A stretch of DNA of 64,000 nucleotides from Blastopirellula marina (GTDB lineage: Bacteria; Planctomycetota; Planctomycetia; Pirellulales; Pirellulaceae): NCBI RefSeq assembly GCF_002967765.1, contig NZ_PUHY01000010.1:1116001-1180000 (forward strand). Reading direction: 5' to 3'. This document shows, in pieces, positions 56,582 to 64,000 of this stretch. The first letter of the stretch is position 1. Each line of letters begins with the position of its first letter. Below the pieces are notes generated by a model, which ran no database searches, was not told where the DNA came from, and was given only the letters and a program-made list of their open reading frames with translations. The position numbers were made by a program, and so were the translations under genes.

Positions 56582-57416
56582 TTACCTCTTAAGCTGGTTC
56601 ACACGGGCCGCGACCATATTGGCCGCCTCCATCGTTCTCTTGGTAGTTGGCTTTCTCATCCAGGAATCACTCCCAGCACTTCGCCAGATCGGATCTGCAC
56701 GATTCTTTACCGATGAAAGCTGGCATCCACTGTCCGACCGCTTTAACCTCGTTCCCATGCTGACGGCAACGCTACTCACGACGTTTGGAGCCGTGATGCT
56801 CGCTGCGCCGCTTGGTATCGGCTCGGCGATCTTTCGACGCTACTACGCACCCCCGAGAATCGGTTGGTGGTATCGTCGATTGATCGAACTGTTGGCTGGC
56901 ATCCCCTCGGTTGTTTACGGCTTGTGGGGACTGGTCGTCCTGGTACCACTGCTATCAGGCCTTGGCGGTAGTGGTCAAGGATTGTTGGCCGCGATACTTC
57001 TCTTGGGTTTGATGATCTTGCCAACGATCGCTCTCTCGACCGATGTGGCCCTGACCAGCATCCCCGCAGAACTGATTCAAGGTGCCGCAGCGCTCGGATT
57101 GGGGCGTTGGTCGATCGCTTGGAAGGTAGCCATTCCGGCGGCTCGTCGTGGCATCTCGGCTGGGGTAATGCTGGCTACCGCGCGAGCAATCGGGGAAACG
57201 ATGGCCGTACTGATGGTCGCTGGTAACGTGGTAGAAATGCCCACATCGCTCTCCGCACCGATTCGCACCTTGACCGCGAACATCGCCTTGGAGATGGGCT
57301 ATGCCGGAACGACGCATCGCTCGGTGCTCTTTGTCAGTGGACTGCTATTGATGATCATCGTTGCTATCGTGGTGCTTCTCGCCCAGTTGGTCCAGCGCGA
57401 GGGGCAGCATGAGTAG
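56562..57416 (+). CDS. pstC: phosphate ABC transporter permease PstC
   Basis: Inner-membrane subunit with about six helices forming half of the phosphate channel. The start is TTG at 56562, 20 bases inside pstS; AGGGAG at 56549-56554 with a 7-base spacer supports it. The permease signature is PTIALSTDVALTSIPAELIQGAAALGLGRWSIAWKVAIPAARRGISAG, the EAA loop that docks with PstB. The N-terminal helix (ATILAASIVLLVVGFLI) and a final helix before the stop are clear. Length 284 residues is normal. Overlaps pstA by 8 bases. Confidence 0.94.
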   Translation: MSRSLIDYLLSWFTRAATILAASIVLLVVGFLIQESLPALRQIGSARFFTDESWHPLSDRFNLVPMLTATLLTTFGAVMLAAPLGIGSAIFRRYYAPPRIGWWYRRLIELLAGIPSVVYGLWGLVVLVPLLSGLGGSGQGLLAAILLLGLMILPTIALSTDVALTSIPAELIQGAAALGLGRWSIAWKVAIPAARRGISAGVMLATARAIGETMAVLMVAGNVVEMPTSLSAPIRTLTANIALEMGYAGTTHRSVLFVSGLLLMIIVAIVVLLAQLVQREGQHE

Positions 57417-58248
57417 ACGCATCCTCCAAGAGCGAATCGCCACCGTGATCTTGGGGGCGATCGCCGCCCTGATCATCGGCATCCTACTTTGGATTTTGGC
57501 CGATATTGCCTACCGCGGACTATCGCTTGTTTCATGGGAATTCCTGACCAGCGAACCTGAGCGTGCCGGGCTAAGCGGCGGGATCGCACCGATGATCGTC
57601 TCGACCCTGCTCATCCTGGCCGTGGCCCTCGGATTTTCGATTCCCATTTCGTTAGCAACTGCCGTTTGGCTGGCCGAACGTACGCGAGGTTCGTCGGTCG
57701 TCGGTCGATTAATTCGCATCAGCCTCGAAAGCTTAGCCGCCGTACCGTCGATCGTGTTTGGCCTGTTTGGTAATGCCTTCTTTTGCGTCCTTTTGGAGAT
57801 GGAATACTCGATCCTTTCTGGAGGGCTGACACTGGCCTGCATGTTGCTGCCGATTATTACCCGCGTAAGTGAGGAAGCTATTCGGGCGGTCCCCAGCGAG
57901 TACCAGCTTGCTTCGGCAGCGGTTGGTTTAAGCCGTACAACGACATTAGTACGAATTACGCTTCCTTCGGCCTCGCCTGCCCTGGCCGCTGGCGTGGTGC
58001 TCGGTATTGGGCGTACCTTGGCCGAGACGGCAGCGTTAATCTTCACGGCAGGTTACGTTGCGCGTATGCCGAGTTCCGTTTTTGACTCAGGACGTTCCTT
58101 GAGCGTTCATATCTACGACATGGCGATGAATGTCTCCGGTGGCGATTCGCAAGCCTACGCGACGGCCGCGGTCCTGGTTGGTTTACTACTGATCATCAAT
58201 GCCACCGCGGTTGGTTTGGTTCGCTTGACGACAGGAGTCGCACGATGA
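57409..58248 (+). CDS. pstA: phosphate ABC transporter permease PstA
   Basis: Second half of the channel, with about six membrane helices in 279 residues. The ATG at 57409 lies within the pstC end (8-base overlap) and has GAGGGG in front. The EAA loop is EEAIRAVPSEYQLASAAVGLSRTTTLVRITLPSASPALAAGVVLG. The frame also runs from an ATG-less region back to 57361, but that part overlaps pstC heavily and is out of family. The last base pairs overlap pstB by 4 bases. Helix ILGAIAALIIGILLWILADI is the first membrane segment. Confidence 0.94.
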   Translation: MSRRILQERIATVILGAIAALIIGILLWILADIAYRGLSLVSWEFLTSEPERAGLSGGIAPMIVSTLLILAVALGFSIPISLATAVWLAERTRGSSVVGRLIRISLESLAAVPSIVFGLFGNAFFCVLLEMEYSILSGGLTLACMLLPIITRVSEEAIRAVPSEYQLASAAVGLSRTTTLVRITLPSASPALAAGVVLGIGRTLAETAALIFTAGYVARMPSSVFDSGRSLSVHIYDMAMNVSGGDSQAYATAAVLVGLLLIINATAVGLVRLTTGVAR

Positions 58249-59003
58249 TCCGAACGGAAGGGCTTTCGGTAAACTACGGTAAGCGGACTGCGTTACGCGA
58301 TATTTCGCTCACCGTTCCGCAAGGACATGTTACGGCCATCGTGGGGCCTTCCGGTTGTGGTAAGAGCAGTTTTCTACATGCTTTGAACCGCATGACCGAT
58401 CTAATCCCTGGGGCATCGACTTCCGGCCGTATCATCATCGACGACCAAGATGTCTTGTCGCGTGACTGCGATGTCTCGCTACTGCGGCGTCAGGTCGGCA
58501 TGATTTTTCAAAAGCCCAACCCGTTTCCGTTGTCGATTCGTCAGAACATCCAACTTGCCTTGAAAGAGCACGGCCAGCCGACGCGGGTCGAGTTGGAAGC
58601 GATCACTCAGCAGGTTCTCGAAAGCACCGGGCTGTGGGGAGAAGTGAAAGACCGACTACATCACTCTGCCTTAAAACTTTCCGGCGGTCAGCAGCAGAGG
58701 CTGTGCATCGCCCGGGCCCTGGCCCTAAAGCCGCGATATCTTCTTCTAGATGAACCATGCAGCGCGCTCGACCCAATCGCCTCGGCCCGAGTCGAAGAGC
58801 TGATTGCCAGCTTGAAGAGGGAGTACACCCTGCTGATCGTGACCCACAATCTGGCCCAGGCCCGGCGGATCTCGGACGATCTGGCAGTCTTCTGGATGCA
58901 GGATGATGCTGGCGTCGTGGTCGAAACCGGACCGACCAATAAGGTCTTCTCCACCCCTACTAACCCTATAACGGCGGCCTATTTAAGTGGCTCGCAGGGA
59001 TAA
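58245..59003 (+). CDS. pstB: phosphate ABC transporter ATPase PstB
   Basis: Powers phosphate import. The 252-residue protein has Walker A GPSGCGKSS at 34-42, the Q-loop FQKPNPFPLSIRQN (PNPFP is the PstB hallmark), the signature LSGGQQQRLCIARALA, Walker B LLLDEPCSALDP and an H-loop in VTHNLAQARRISDDLAVF. Translation is coupled to pstA by a 4-base ATGA overlap. The usual downstream phoU is absent; the next gene is a DEAD-box helicase 390 bases away. The order pstS-pstC-pstA-pstB is the common one. Confidence 0.96.
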   Translation: MIRTEGLSVNYGKRTALRDISLTVPQGHVTAIVGPSGCGKSSFLHALNRMTDLIPGASTSGRIIIDDQDVLSRDCDVSLLRRQVGMIFQKPNPFPLSIRQNIQLALKEHGQPTRVELEAITQQVLESTGLWGEVKDRLHHSALKLSGGQQQRLCIARALALKPRYLLLDEPCSALDPIASARVEELIASLKREYTLLIVTHNLAQARRISDDLAVFWMQDDAGVVVETGPTNKVFSTPTNPITAAYLSGSQG

Positions 59004-59393
59004 TCTTCGCGGAAAACCGCCTATCCGAAACGGCCTTTCGGTGGTATGATATTGGATCAATTAAGGTGTGAGACTTACCGGTCTTAGCGATCGGTCAAGT
59101 TCATTCGACTCGATTTTAGCGGTCACCTGGACCGAACCAGCCCACGTCAGGGCGGTTCCTCAAACTCTTCCCAGGTTGCTCGTTCTCTCGACCGCGACTG
59201 ATTATCTTGCCCCTTACGGCCACCGCCTGAGTCCATTGGTACCAGGTGTTCGATTCGACTGCGACGTAACGCAGCGACGCTGGCCGGTAACCTGGCAAAG
59301 GTCCTTTTTAACTGGGCCTACGTTGTGCGCACGCGGTTCGCCTTGGGGTGATTTTCCGCGCGGGCAAAGCGTCCATCGAAAGATATCCCCTAG
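59004..59393 (+). other. 390-base leader region of the DEAD-box gene
   Basis: The gap between pstB and the helicase. A TATGAT hexamer (59045-59050) is a fair -10 with no good -35. Two small inverted repeats lie just after pstB (GCGG-AAAA-CCGC at 59009-59020, CCGAAA-TTTCGG near 59025-59041) and could form a weak terminator. The remaining 340 bases would be a long 5' leader. Helicases of this group in some bacteria have long, temperature- or self-regulated leaders, but no known RNA element is recognised here. Confidence 0.4.
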
Positions 59394-60875
59394 ATGAAGT
59401 TCACTGATACGGGACTTGCTGAACCCTTCCTCCGCGCCCTGGATAAGCTGAAGTACGAAACGGCTTCGCCGATCCAAGCTCAAGCGATTCCGGCCGTGCT
59501 GGCAGGAAACGACCTGATCGGCTGTGCGCAAACGGGTACCGGCAAGACCGCCGCGTTCGCGCTTCCCATGCTGCATCGCATGCTGGAAACGCTTCCTCCC
59601 AAACCACCGACGCCGCGTGTCAAAGGCAAACGTGCCCCAGGCTCGCCCCGTCCAGCCCCACGCCCCTTGCGTGCGCTGGTCTTGGCACCGACCCGCGAGT
59701 TGGCCGCCCAGATTGGTGAAAGCCTCAAGAAGTACGGTCAGGCCACGCCGCTGAAGCACACCGTGATCTTCGGTGGTGTTTCGCAAAATCCTCAAGTCCG
59801 CGATCTGCGTTACGGGGTCGATACCCTGGTCGCCACGCCCGGCCGTTTGCTCGACTTGATGGAGCAAGGTCACATCGATCTTTCGCAGATCGAAATGCTG
59901 ATCTTCGACGAAGCGGATCAAATGCTCGACATGGGCTTTCTGCCAGCACTCAAGCGAATTGTCGCCGCCGTGCCCGAGCAACGTCAGACGCTGATGTTCT
60001 CCGCTACGATGCCTCCTGAGATCCGCGAACTGGCCCAGAAGTGGCTGACCGATCCAGTCGCGATTCAAGTCGCTCAGGTCTCGGCTCCTGCCGAACGAAT
60101 CAGCCAGTCGGTTCACTTCGTCGACAAGAAACGTAAGGCGGAACTCCTCTCGCGTTATCTGCAAGATACACCACGCAGCCGGACGCTCGTGTTCGTGCGA
60201 ACGAAGTACGATTGCGACAAGATCGTTAAGTTGCTGGAAAGAGATGGGCTGCGAGCCGCTGCGATTCATAGCAACAAAAGCCAGAACGTTCGTAGTCGCA
60301 CGTTGGCTCAGTTCAAGAGCAAGCGTCCGCCGGTCCTGGTCGCAACCGACATCGCCGCGCGTGGTCTCGATGTAAACGACGTTTCGCACGTCGTGAACTT
60401 CGACCTGCCAGAGACGCCGGAAACCTACGTCCACCGCATCGGTCGTACGGCACGTGCTGGTGCCGAAGGTGTGGCCGTTTCGTTCTGTGCTGGTGGTGAA
60501 CGCCGACTTCTAAAGCAGATCGAACGCTTGACCCGCGTGAACATCCCGGTCGAGCCAACCATCGAAGGCTTCGAAACCACCGAACCAATCGTTCACGATA
60601 GCCCTCGCCGAGGCGGCTCGCGTGGTGGTTCCCGCAATGGCGGTGGCGGCCGCGGTAACTTCAGCAAGTCGGGCAAGAAGCCACGTCGTTTCGGTTCTAA
60701 GCCGAACGCTTCTGGTGGCGGCGAAGGAGAAGGCTCGGGCGGAGGCTCCAGCTCAGGCTTCAAGAAAAAGTCAGGCGGCAAGTTCTTCGGTAAGAAGAAA
60801 GCCAGCGGCAGCACTGGCGGCTACAAGCCTGCCGGCGGCTCATCCCGCAAACGTCGCCGTCCGACCAGCGCATAA
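59394..60875 (+). CDS. DEAD-box RNA helicase, RhlE-like
   Basis: ATP-dependent RNA helicase of 493 residues. The Q motif (KYETASPIQAQAIP), Walker A AQTGTGKT at 45-52, motif Ia PTRELAAQI, the DEAD box at about 172-175, SAT at about 203, and the C-terminal HRIGRTARAG are present. A 20-residue Pro/Lys/Arg insertion sits before motif Ia (PRVKGKRAPGSPRPAPRP). The tail after about 400 is rich in Gly, Ser, Lys and Arg and low complexity (RGGSRNGGGGRG, SGGGEGEGSGGGSS), typical of RNA-binding tails in RhlE/DeaD proteins. Role likely in ribosome assembly, RNA decay or cold adaptation. Confidence 0.94.
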   Translation: MKFTDTGLAEPFLRALDKLKYETASPIQAQAIPAVLAGNDLIGCAQTGTGKTAAFALPMLHRMLETLPPKPPTPRVKGKRAPGSPRPAPRPLRALVLAPTRELAAQIGESLKKYGQATPLKHTVIFGGVSQNPQVRDLRYGVDTLVATPGRLLDLMEQGHIDLSQIEMLIFDEADQMLDMGFLPALKRIVAAVPEQRQTLMFSATMPPEIRELAQKWLTDPVAIQVAQVSAPAERISQSVHFVDKKRKAELLSRYLQDTPRSRTLVFVRTKYDCDKIVKLLERDGLRAAAIHSNKSQNVRSRTLAQFKSKRPPVLVATDIAARGLDVNDVSHVVNFDLPETPETYVHRIGRTARAGAEGVAVSFCAGGERRLLKQIERLTRVNIPVEPTIEGFETTEPIVHDSPRRGGSRGGSRNGGGGRGNFSKSGKKPRRFGSKPNASGGGEGEGSGGGSSSGFKKKSGGKFFGKKKASGSTGGYKPAGGSSRKRRRPTSA

Positions 60876-60907
60876 GCAACGTCGACGCGACAAAACTTGA
60901 ATAATCT

Positions 60908-60943
60908 AAACCGCCGCAATCGAACCCTCGGTTGCGGCGGTTT
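60908..60943. terminator. bidirectional intrinsic terminator
   Basis: Perfect 12-bp stem AAACCGCCGCAA (60908-60919) and TTGCGGCGGTTT (60932-60943) with a 12-base loop, followed by a T-run on the plus strand and on the minus strand by TTTAGATTATTC. It separates the convergent helicase gene (ends 60875) and permease gene (ends 60948). Confidence 0.92.
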
Positions 60944-60947
60944 TCTG

Positions 60948-62729
60948 TTAGTCAGCTGAATGCTTAACCGATTCCGGCGGAAGCTTTCCGTACCAATGCC
61001 ACATCGCGCAACCAATCGCCATGAGAAGGATTGCTAAGAGATGAGCACTCACCTGACGAAACGGCAGCGACAACCCACTAGTGACAAAGTCGGGCATGCT
61101 CGAGTAGAAACCGTAAACGAATATTCCTGCAGGCACATAAAGGTAGAGAATCGCCAAAGGCATTAACCAAACCGGAAGTAGCGTTGCACCCATGAATACC
61201 ATTACCGATGCGACAATACTGGTTCTGGTTGTCAGCAGCGAAGACAACGTTACGGCCACCATCAGAAACGGAATCCAAGGACGATCCCACGTCAGGTAAA
61301 GCGGAATTGCCAGAAACGGAATTGTCCAGAACAAGATCGCCGGCGTACGGATCAGGCCGTTCCAGTGAACGGATCGCCAAAGCTGGGCGGCAGTAACCGG
61401 GCGCTGTTGGATTCCTAGCAGTCGACGCGAATCATCAACCAACATGCCCATGATCTCGAATGACCACATGACCATTCCCATTGCCGCAAGCGCTATCACT
61501 TCGTCAAAGGGAAACAGCCGCGGGTCGCCGTCGCTCATGCCTTCGCCTGCTTCCAACCACTGAAACCAAAAGTGAAATCCAACCGCTACACCTTGGACCA
61601 CCCAGGCCAACACGGCGCAGATCGTCACCAGTACCCATTCCTGCCGTAACCACCTAGGAACGAACCAGCGATGCCACTTGGTTGGATACGTCTGCAGTTT
61701 TTCACGCAGCAATGCGATTAGCTCGTCACGTGTCGCCTTCTTGCTAACGGCGTTGGCCCCCTCTGGCGGCAACATTTCCACTTCCGTTGTCAGCACGCTT
61801 CGCCAATGTCGCGATCTGAGCGTTTGTCGACGCAACTGAAACGTTATGAGCCCGACCAACACCACGCCAAAGCTCCACAACCATCCAGCCGCTACACTGC
61901 CGCGACCGAACTCCATCGCTTGCGCGTTGAGCCAACCAATGGGGCCTAGCCAAGCCAACTCTTGCGTTACGTATACGAAAATGGGATGGATGGCCAATGT
62001 TAAAGTAACGGCTGTTACCACGAAACCTGCCAGCATCATGCCGATTTGTCCCCACTCGCGGTAATTGGGCAGGTGAAATCGAGCTAACCACATCCCCAGC
62101 CAAAATGAACAAGTCGCCAACGCAACTCCACCGATGCCGGTTGCGAATAGGCTACGCCAGTAGAAGGTTAAGTTGGTGGGACATAAGATTGCCCCTGCCA
62201 ATGCCCAAGCCGTCGCAAATCCGAACACCACACGAAGTCCGATTATTTGCTGGCGTCGTGACCGATCACGGCGGAAGAAACCTGGCGTCGGCTTGCTGTC
62301 CTGTGGCCTACGATACGTGAACCCCAAAGCAATCGCCGCAAACACAAGCCAATACTGAAAGAGGGTCAGGCGTCCGAAACTAACTTCCACGATCGCATCA
62401 GGTTGCAATTCCGGCCAATCGGCAGGAACTCCTTGCAGCATGTCGGGTGTGAGCAAAGCAATCATCGTGCCCAATCCACCAACCATCGCCACCGCCGTCA
62501 CGACTCCCATGGCCAGCGCAACGTAGGTGACGAGAAGATCGAGTCTCGCTCGCTGAATCAGCTTCCATGCCGAGTAGACAACACGTCGCGACTTTCGCCA
62601 GAAGTTCCGCCAAGCGGGACGATAACACAAACGGTCCGGCTTGTGCTTCGCGAGCCACCGGGCATAACGGTAACGCAGCTTTTTGTTCACACGCGTCGAT
62701 AGTGCCGCTTCGTCGACAAATGGATTCAT
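60948..62729 (-). CDS. ABC-2-type exporter permease, about 12 membrane helices
   Basis: A 593-residue polytopic membrane protein. Hydrophobic helices are spread along the whole length (for example TYVALAMGVVTAVAMVGGL, LAILALLVL-like segments, and TPAILFWTIPFLAIPLYL). It begins with a basic cytoplasmic region of about 65 residues (ARWLAKHKPDRL). It overlaps by 4 bases with the upstream ABC ATPase gene, which makes it the likely membrane partner of an ABC-2-like exporter. No close subfamily is recognised. Substrate unknown; candidates are lipids, polysaccharide or peptides. It ends 4 bases from the bidirectional terminator. Confidence 0.75.
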   Translation of the reverse strand: MNPFVDEAALSTRVNKKLRYRYARWLAKHKPDRLCYRPAWRNFWRKSRRVVYSAWKLIQRARLDLLVTYVALAMGVVTAVAMVGGLGTMIALLTPDMLQGVPADWPELQPDAIVEVSFGRLTLFQYWLVFAAIALGFTYRRPQDSKPTPGFFRRDRSRRQQIIGLRVVFGFATAWALAGAILCPTNLTFYWRSLFATGIGGVALATCSFWLGMWLARFHLPNYREWGQIGMMLAGFVVTAVTLTLAIHPIFVYVTQELAWLGPIGWLNAQAMEFGRGSVAAGWLWSFGVVLVGLITFQLRRQTLRSRHWRSVLTTEVEMLPPEGANAVSKKATRDELIALLREKLQTYPTKWHRWFVPRWLRQEWVLVTICAVLAWVVQGVAVGFHFWFQWLEAGEGMSDGDPRLFPFDEVIALAAMGMVMWSFEIMGMLVDDSRRLLGIQQRPVTAAQLWRSVHWNGLIRTPAILFWTIPFLAIPLYLTWDRPWIPFLMVAVTLSSLLTTRTSIVASVMVFMGATLLPVWLMPLAILYLYVPAGIFVYGFYSSMPDFVTSGLSLPFRQVSAHLLAILLMAIGCAMWHWYGKLPPESVKHSAD

Positions 62730-63481
62730 TCCGGCCCCAATCCTTGTAGCACGGCTTCCAAGGAAGAAGTCGCACTCACGCGGGCCTCGGGCGATGGGGC
62801 TTCTCGTGGCGGGGCAAACCAGGCTAAGCGACCTTCATCCAGCACCATTGCCCAATCGGCTAAGCGGCGGGCATGCTCTGGCCATTGACTGGTAAACACG
62901 ACGATGCCACCGCGCTGGGCATGCATCCGCAACTGTTCCTCCAACACTTTCAACCCATTGGCATCCAGTCCGGCGGAAAACGGTTCATCCAACAGCCACA
63001 CCTTCGGGGCGACTACAAACAAGCCAATCAACTTGATCTTGTACGCCTGCCCCTTCGACATCGAACGCTCTTCCTTGTTGTAAACCGACGTCACATCTAA
63101 GCGGTCGTACCATTCGGCGATTTCCTGCTCGAGGTCGGATTGATCGACGTGGTAGTCTTGGATTGCGCTGCATAGATTATCGGTCGGCTTCGGACTACGA
63201 CCGTTCTTACTGATGGTGTGCTCTTCCAGCAGCATCACCTTTCGTCGTAAGTGGGCCGCGGTTGGACGCATGGGGGACTCGTCCAACAAGATCCGTCCTT
63301 CACTCAGAGGTAGCCAGCCGGCCATTAGTCGTAAGAGTGTCGACTTGCCGGCGCCGTTCGCGCCGAGCACGGCATAGACCTTGCCGGATTCAAGCGTTGC
63401 TTCGACACCACGCAGTGCCCATCTACCACTAAAGACACGGCCGCATTTCAGCAACGAGATTCGTTCAACCGACAAGCGCAT
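62726..63481 (-). CDS. ABC transporter ATP-binding protein
   Basis: Nucleotide-binding subunit that energises the adjacent permease. From the ATG at 63481 it has 251 residues. Walker A is GANGAGKS at 40-47, the signature is MSKGQ in place of LSGGQ, and Walker B is VWLLDEPFSAGLD. The SKG form is common in ABC-2 exporters. A longer frame runs to TTG at 63625 with another ATG at 63544; the 63481 start gives the normal 35-40 residues before Walker A and has AAGGGA directly ahead, though the spacing is short. The N-terminal boundary is therefore uncertain. It overlaps the permease start by 4 bases. Confidence 0.87.
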   Translation of the reverse strand: MRLSVERISLLKCGRVFSGRWALRGVEATLESGKVYAVLGANGAGKSTLLRLMAGWLPLSEGRILLDESPMRPTAAHLRRKVMLLEEHTISKNGRSPKPTDNLCSAIQDYHVDQSDLEQEIAEWYDRLDVTSVYNKEERSMSKGQAYKIKLIGLFVVAPKVWLLDEPFSAGLDANGLKVLEEQLRMHAQRGGIVVFTSQWPEHARRLADWAMVLDEGRLAWFAPPREAPSPEARVSATSSLEAVLQGLGPE

Positions 63482-63677
63482 TCCCTTTCCATCGACATGC
63501 AGTAAAGCAGAACCACGCCAAGTAAGCGCAGCACTGCGAAGCATCGTAATAGGTATTCGCTTGTGCGTCGAGCTTCTTGGGCTAACCGGCAAAAACCTTT
63601 CGCCACAAATCAACGACGAAGACAAACGTAGATCAGGCGATCAAACCGAGCGAAGCAACGTTTGGGATTTCAGCAAT

Positions 63678-64000
63678 TCACTCTGGCAAGATATTCCCTG
63701 GCCGCTCGTGACGAAGTCGGGGGCGGAATTGGCCCATGTTGGCTCGCCAGCGGTAGGGTTCAGTCAAGTCGATTTCGGCGAGGACGACCGTGTCTTTCTC
63801 GGTGGCTCGTACGAGTAACTCTCCGGCGAGGTTCCAGACGCCCGATTGCATCCAATCGTCCTGGATGCTGTAGGAAGAGGTGACCAGGTAAAACTGGTTT
63901 TCGATACAGCGCGCTTTCGCCAGATTGGGATCGCCACCCATGATCGGCATCGCGACAATTTCTGCCCCGTTGGCAGCCAGTCCGCGACCGACTTCCGGCA
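63678..64000 (-). CDS. carbon-nitrogen hydrolase (nitrilase superfamily), C-terminal part
   Basis: The last 107 codons of a nitrilase-fold amidohydrolase whose 5' part is outside the window. The visible sequence includes EVGRGLAANGAEIVAMPIMGG, which corresponds to the helix and strand that follow the catalytic Cys, then ARCIENQFYLVTSSYSIQDD, a family-typical strand-turn, and EKDTVVLAEIDLTEP near the end. The catalytic Cys, Lys and Glu lie upstream and cannot be checked. Substrate unknown. It is separated from the ABC ATPase gene by about 200 bases and is on the same strand. Confidence 0.8.
   Translation of the reverse strand, partial: PEVGRGLAANGAEIVAMPIMGGDPNLAKARCIENQFYLVTSSYSIQDDWMQSGVWNLAGELLVRATEKDTVVLAEIDLTEPYRWRANMGQFRPRLRHERPGNILPE

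Noticed and set aside
59214-60434. A 406-codon open frame on the minus strand opposite the DEAD-box helicase
   Set aside because: It is the antisense shadow of a strongly coding, GC-biased helicase gene; the translation has no family resemblance and no ribosome binding site.

Overview
The window looks like a chromosomal segment of a planctomycete, most likely of the Pirellulales (Blastopirellula/Bremerella/Rhodopirellula type). This is inferred from lineage-typical families: two DUF1559 proteins (one a pseudopilin), a PVC-type propeller/HEAT/cytochrome c dehydrogenase next to a ThuA-like protein, a PhoX/DUF839 protein, LamG- and NPCBM-containing secreted proteins, and short membrane proteins that begin with an NPFxSP motif. 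Gene density is high and most genes are housekeeping. I saw no phage, transposase, CRISPR array, rRNA or tRNA.

Layout. 1-12 kb: 5' part of clpX, a small SHOCT-like membrane protein, eda, a zinc-ribbon DUF1559 protein, a secreted duplicated beta-domain protein, holA, a lipoprotein carrying a BlaI-like winged helix, a sarcosine-oxidase-type flavoenzyme, and a Wzz-like polysaccharide co-polymerase. 11-18 kb: ThuA-like protein and PVC dehydrogenase (divergent), a WcaJ-type initiating sugar transferase, an AsmA-like protein, and tpx with a strong terminator. 18-25 kb: BON protein, alaS, recA with a candidate SOS-type promoter, thpR, and a PfkB kinase. 25-32 kb: a 987-aa NPCBM secreted protein, a DUF1559 pseudopilin with its lipoprotein partner, a glycosylasparaginase-type hydrolase, and a membrane protein. 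32-42 kb: rlmI-like methyltransferase, gltX, a membrane protein with a four-fold GWFSFGRK repeat tail, an FAH-family protein, an HD/PAS/GGDEF protein, and glyS. 42-51 kb: two paralogous NPFxSP membrane proteins, PhoX, a guanidine-III riboswitch driving a Gdx/SugE guanidinium exporter, UDP-xylose synthase, ugd, a sugar porter, and an MBL hydrolase. 51-64 kb: a TIGR01777 epimerase, a triple-LamG secreted protein, HEAT and DinB proteins, pstSCAB, a DEAD-box helicase, an ABC-2-type exporter pair, and the 3' part of a nitrilase-family gene.

Genes that work together: pstS-C-A-B form a tightly overlapping phosphate-import operon. ugd and the UDP-xylose synthase give UDP-glucose to UDP-glucuronate to UDP-xylose, which could feed a polysaccharide started by the WcaJ-like enzyme and length-controlled by the Wzz-like protein. 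The ABC ATPase and 12-TM permease overlap by 4 bp. The riboswitch and gdx form a self-contained guanidine detoxification unit.

The most notable signals are the guanidine-III aptamer (seen nearly base for base, minus strand 45814-45856), an array of TGTnCA hexamers over the recA -10, a winged helix inside a lipoprotein, the GWFSFGRK repeat protein, a degenerate HD-GYP joined to an intact GGEEF domain, and a paralogous RYRIP-motif membrane protein pair. I did not find an unmistakable new multi-gene system. Start codons were re-chosen where the longest reading frame was implausible; each such case is stated.
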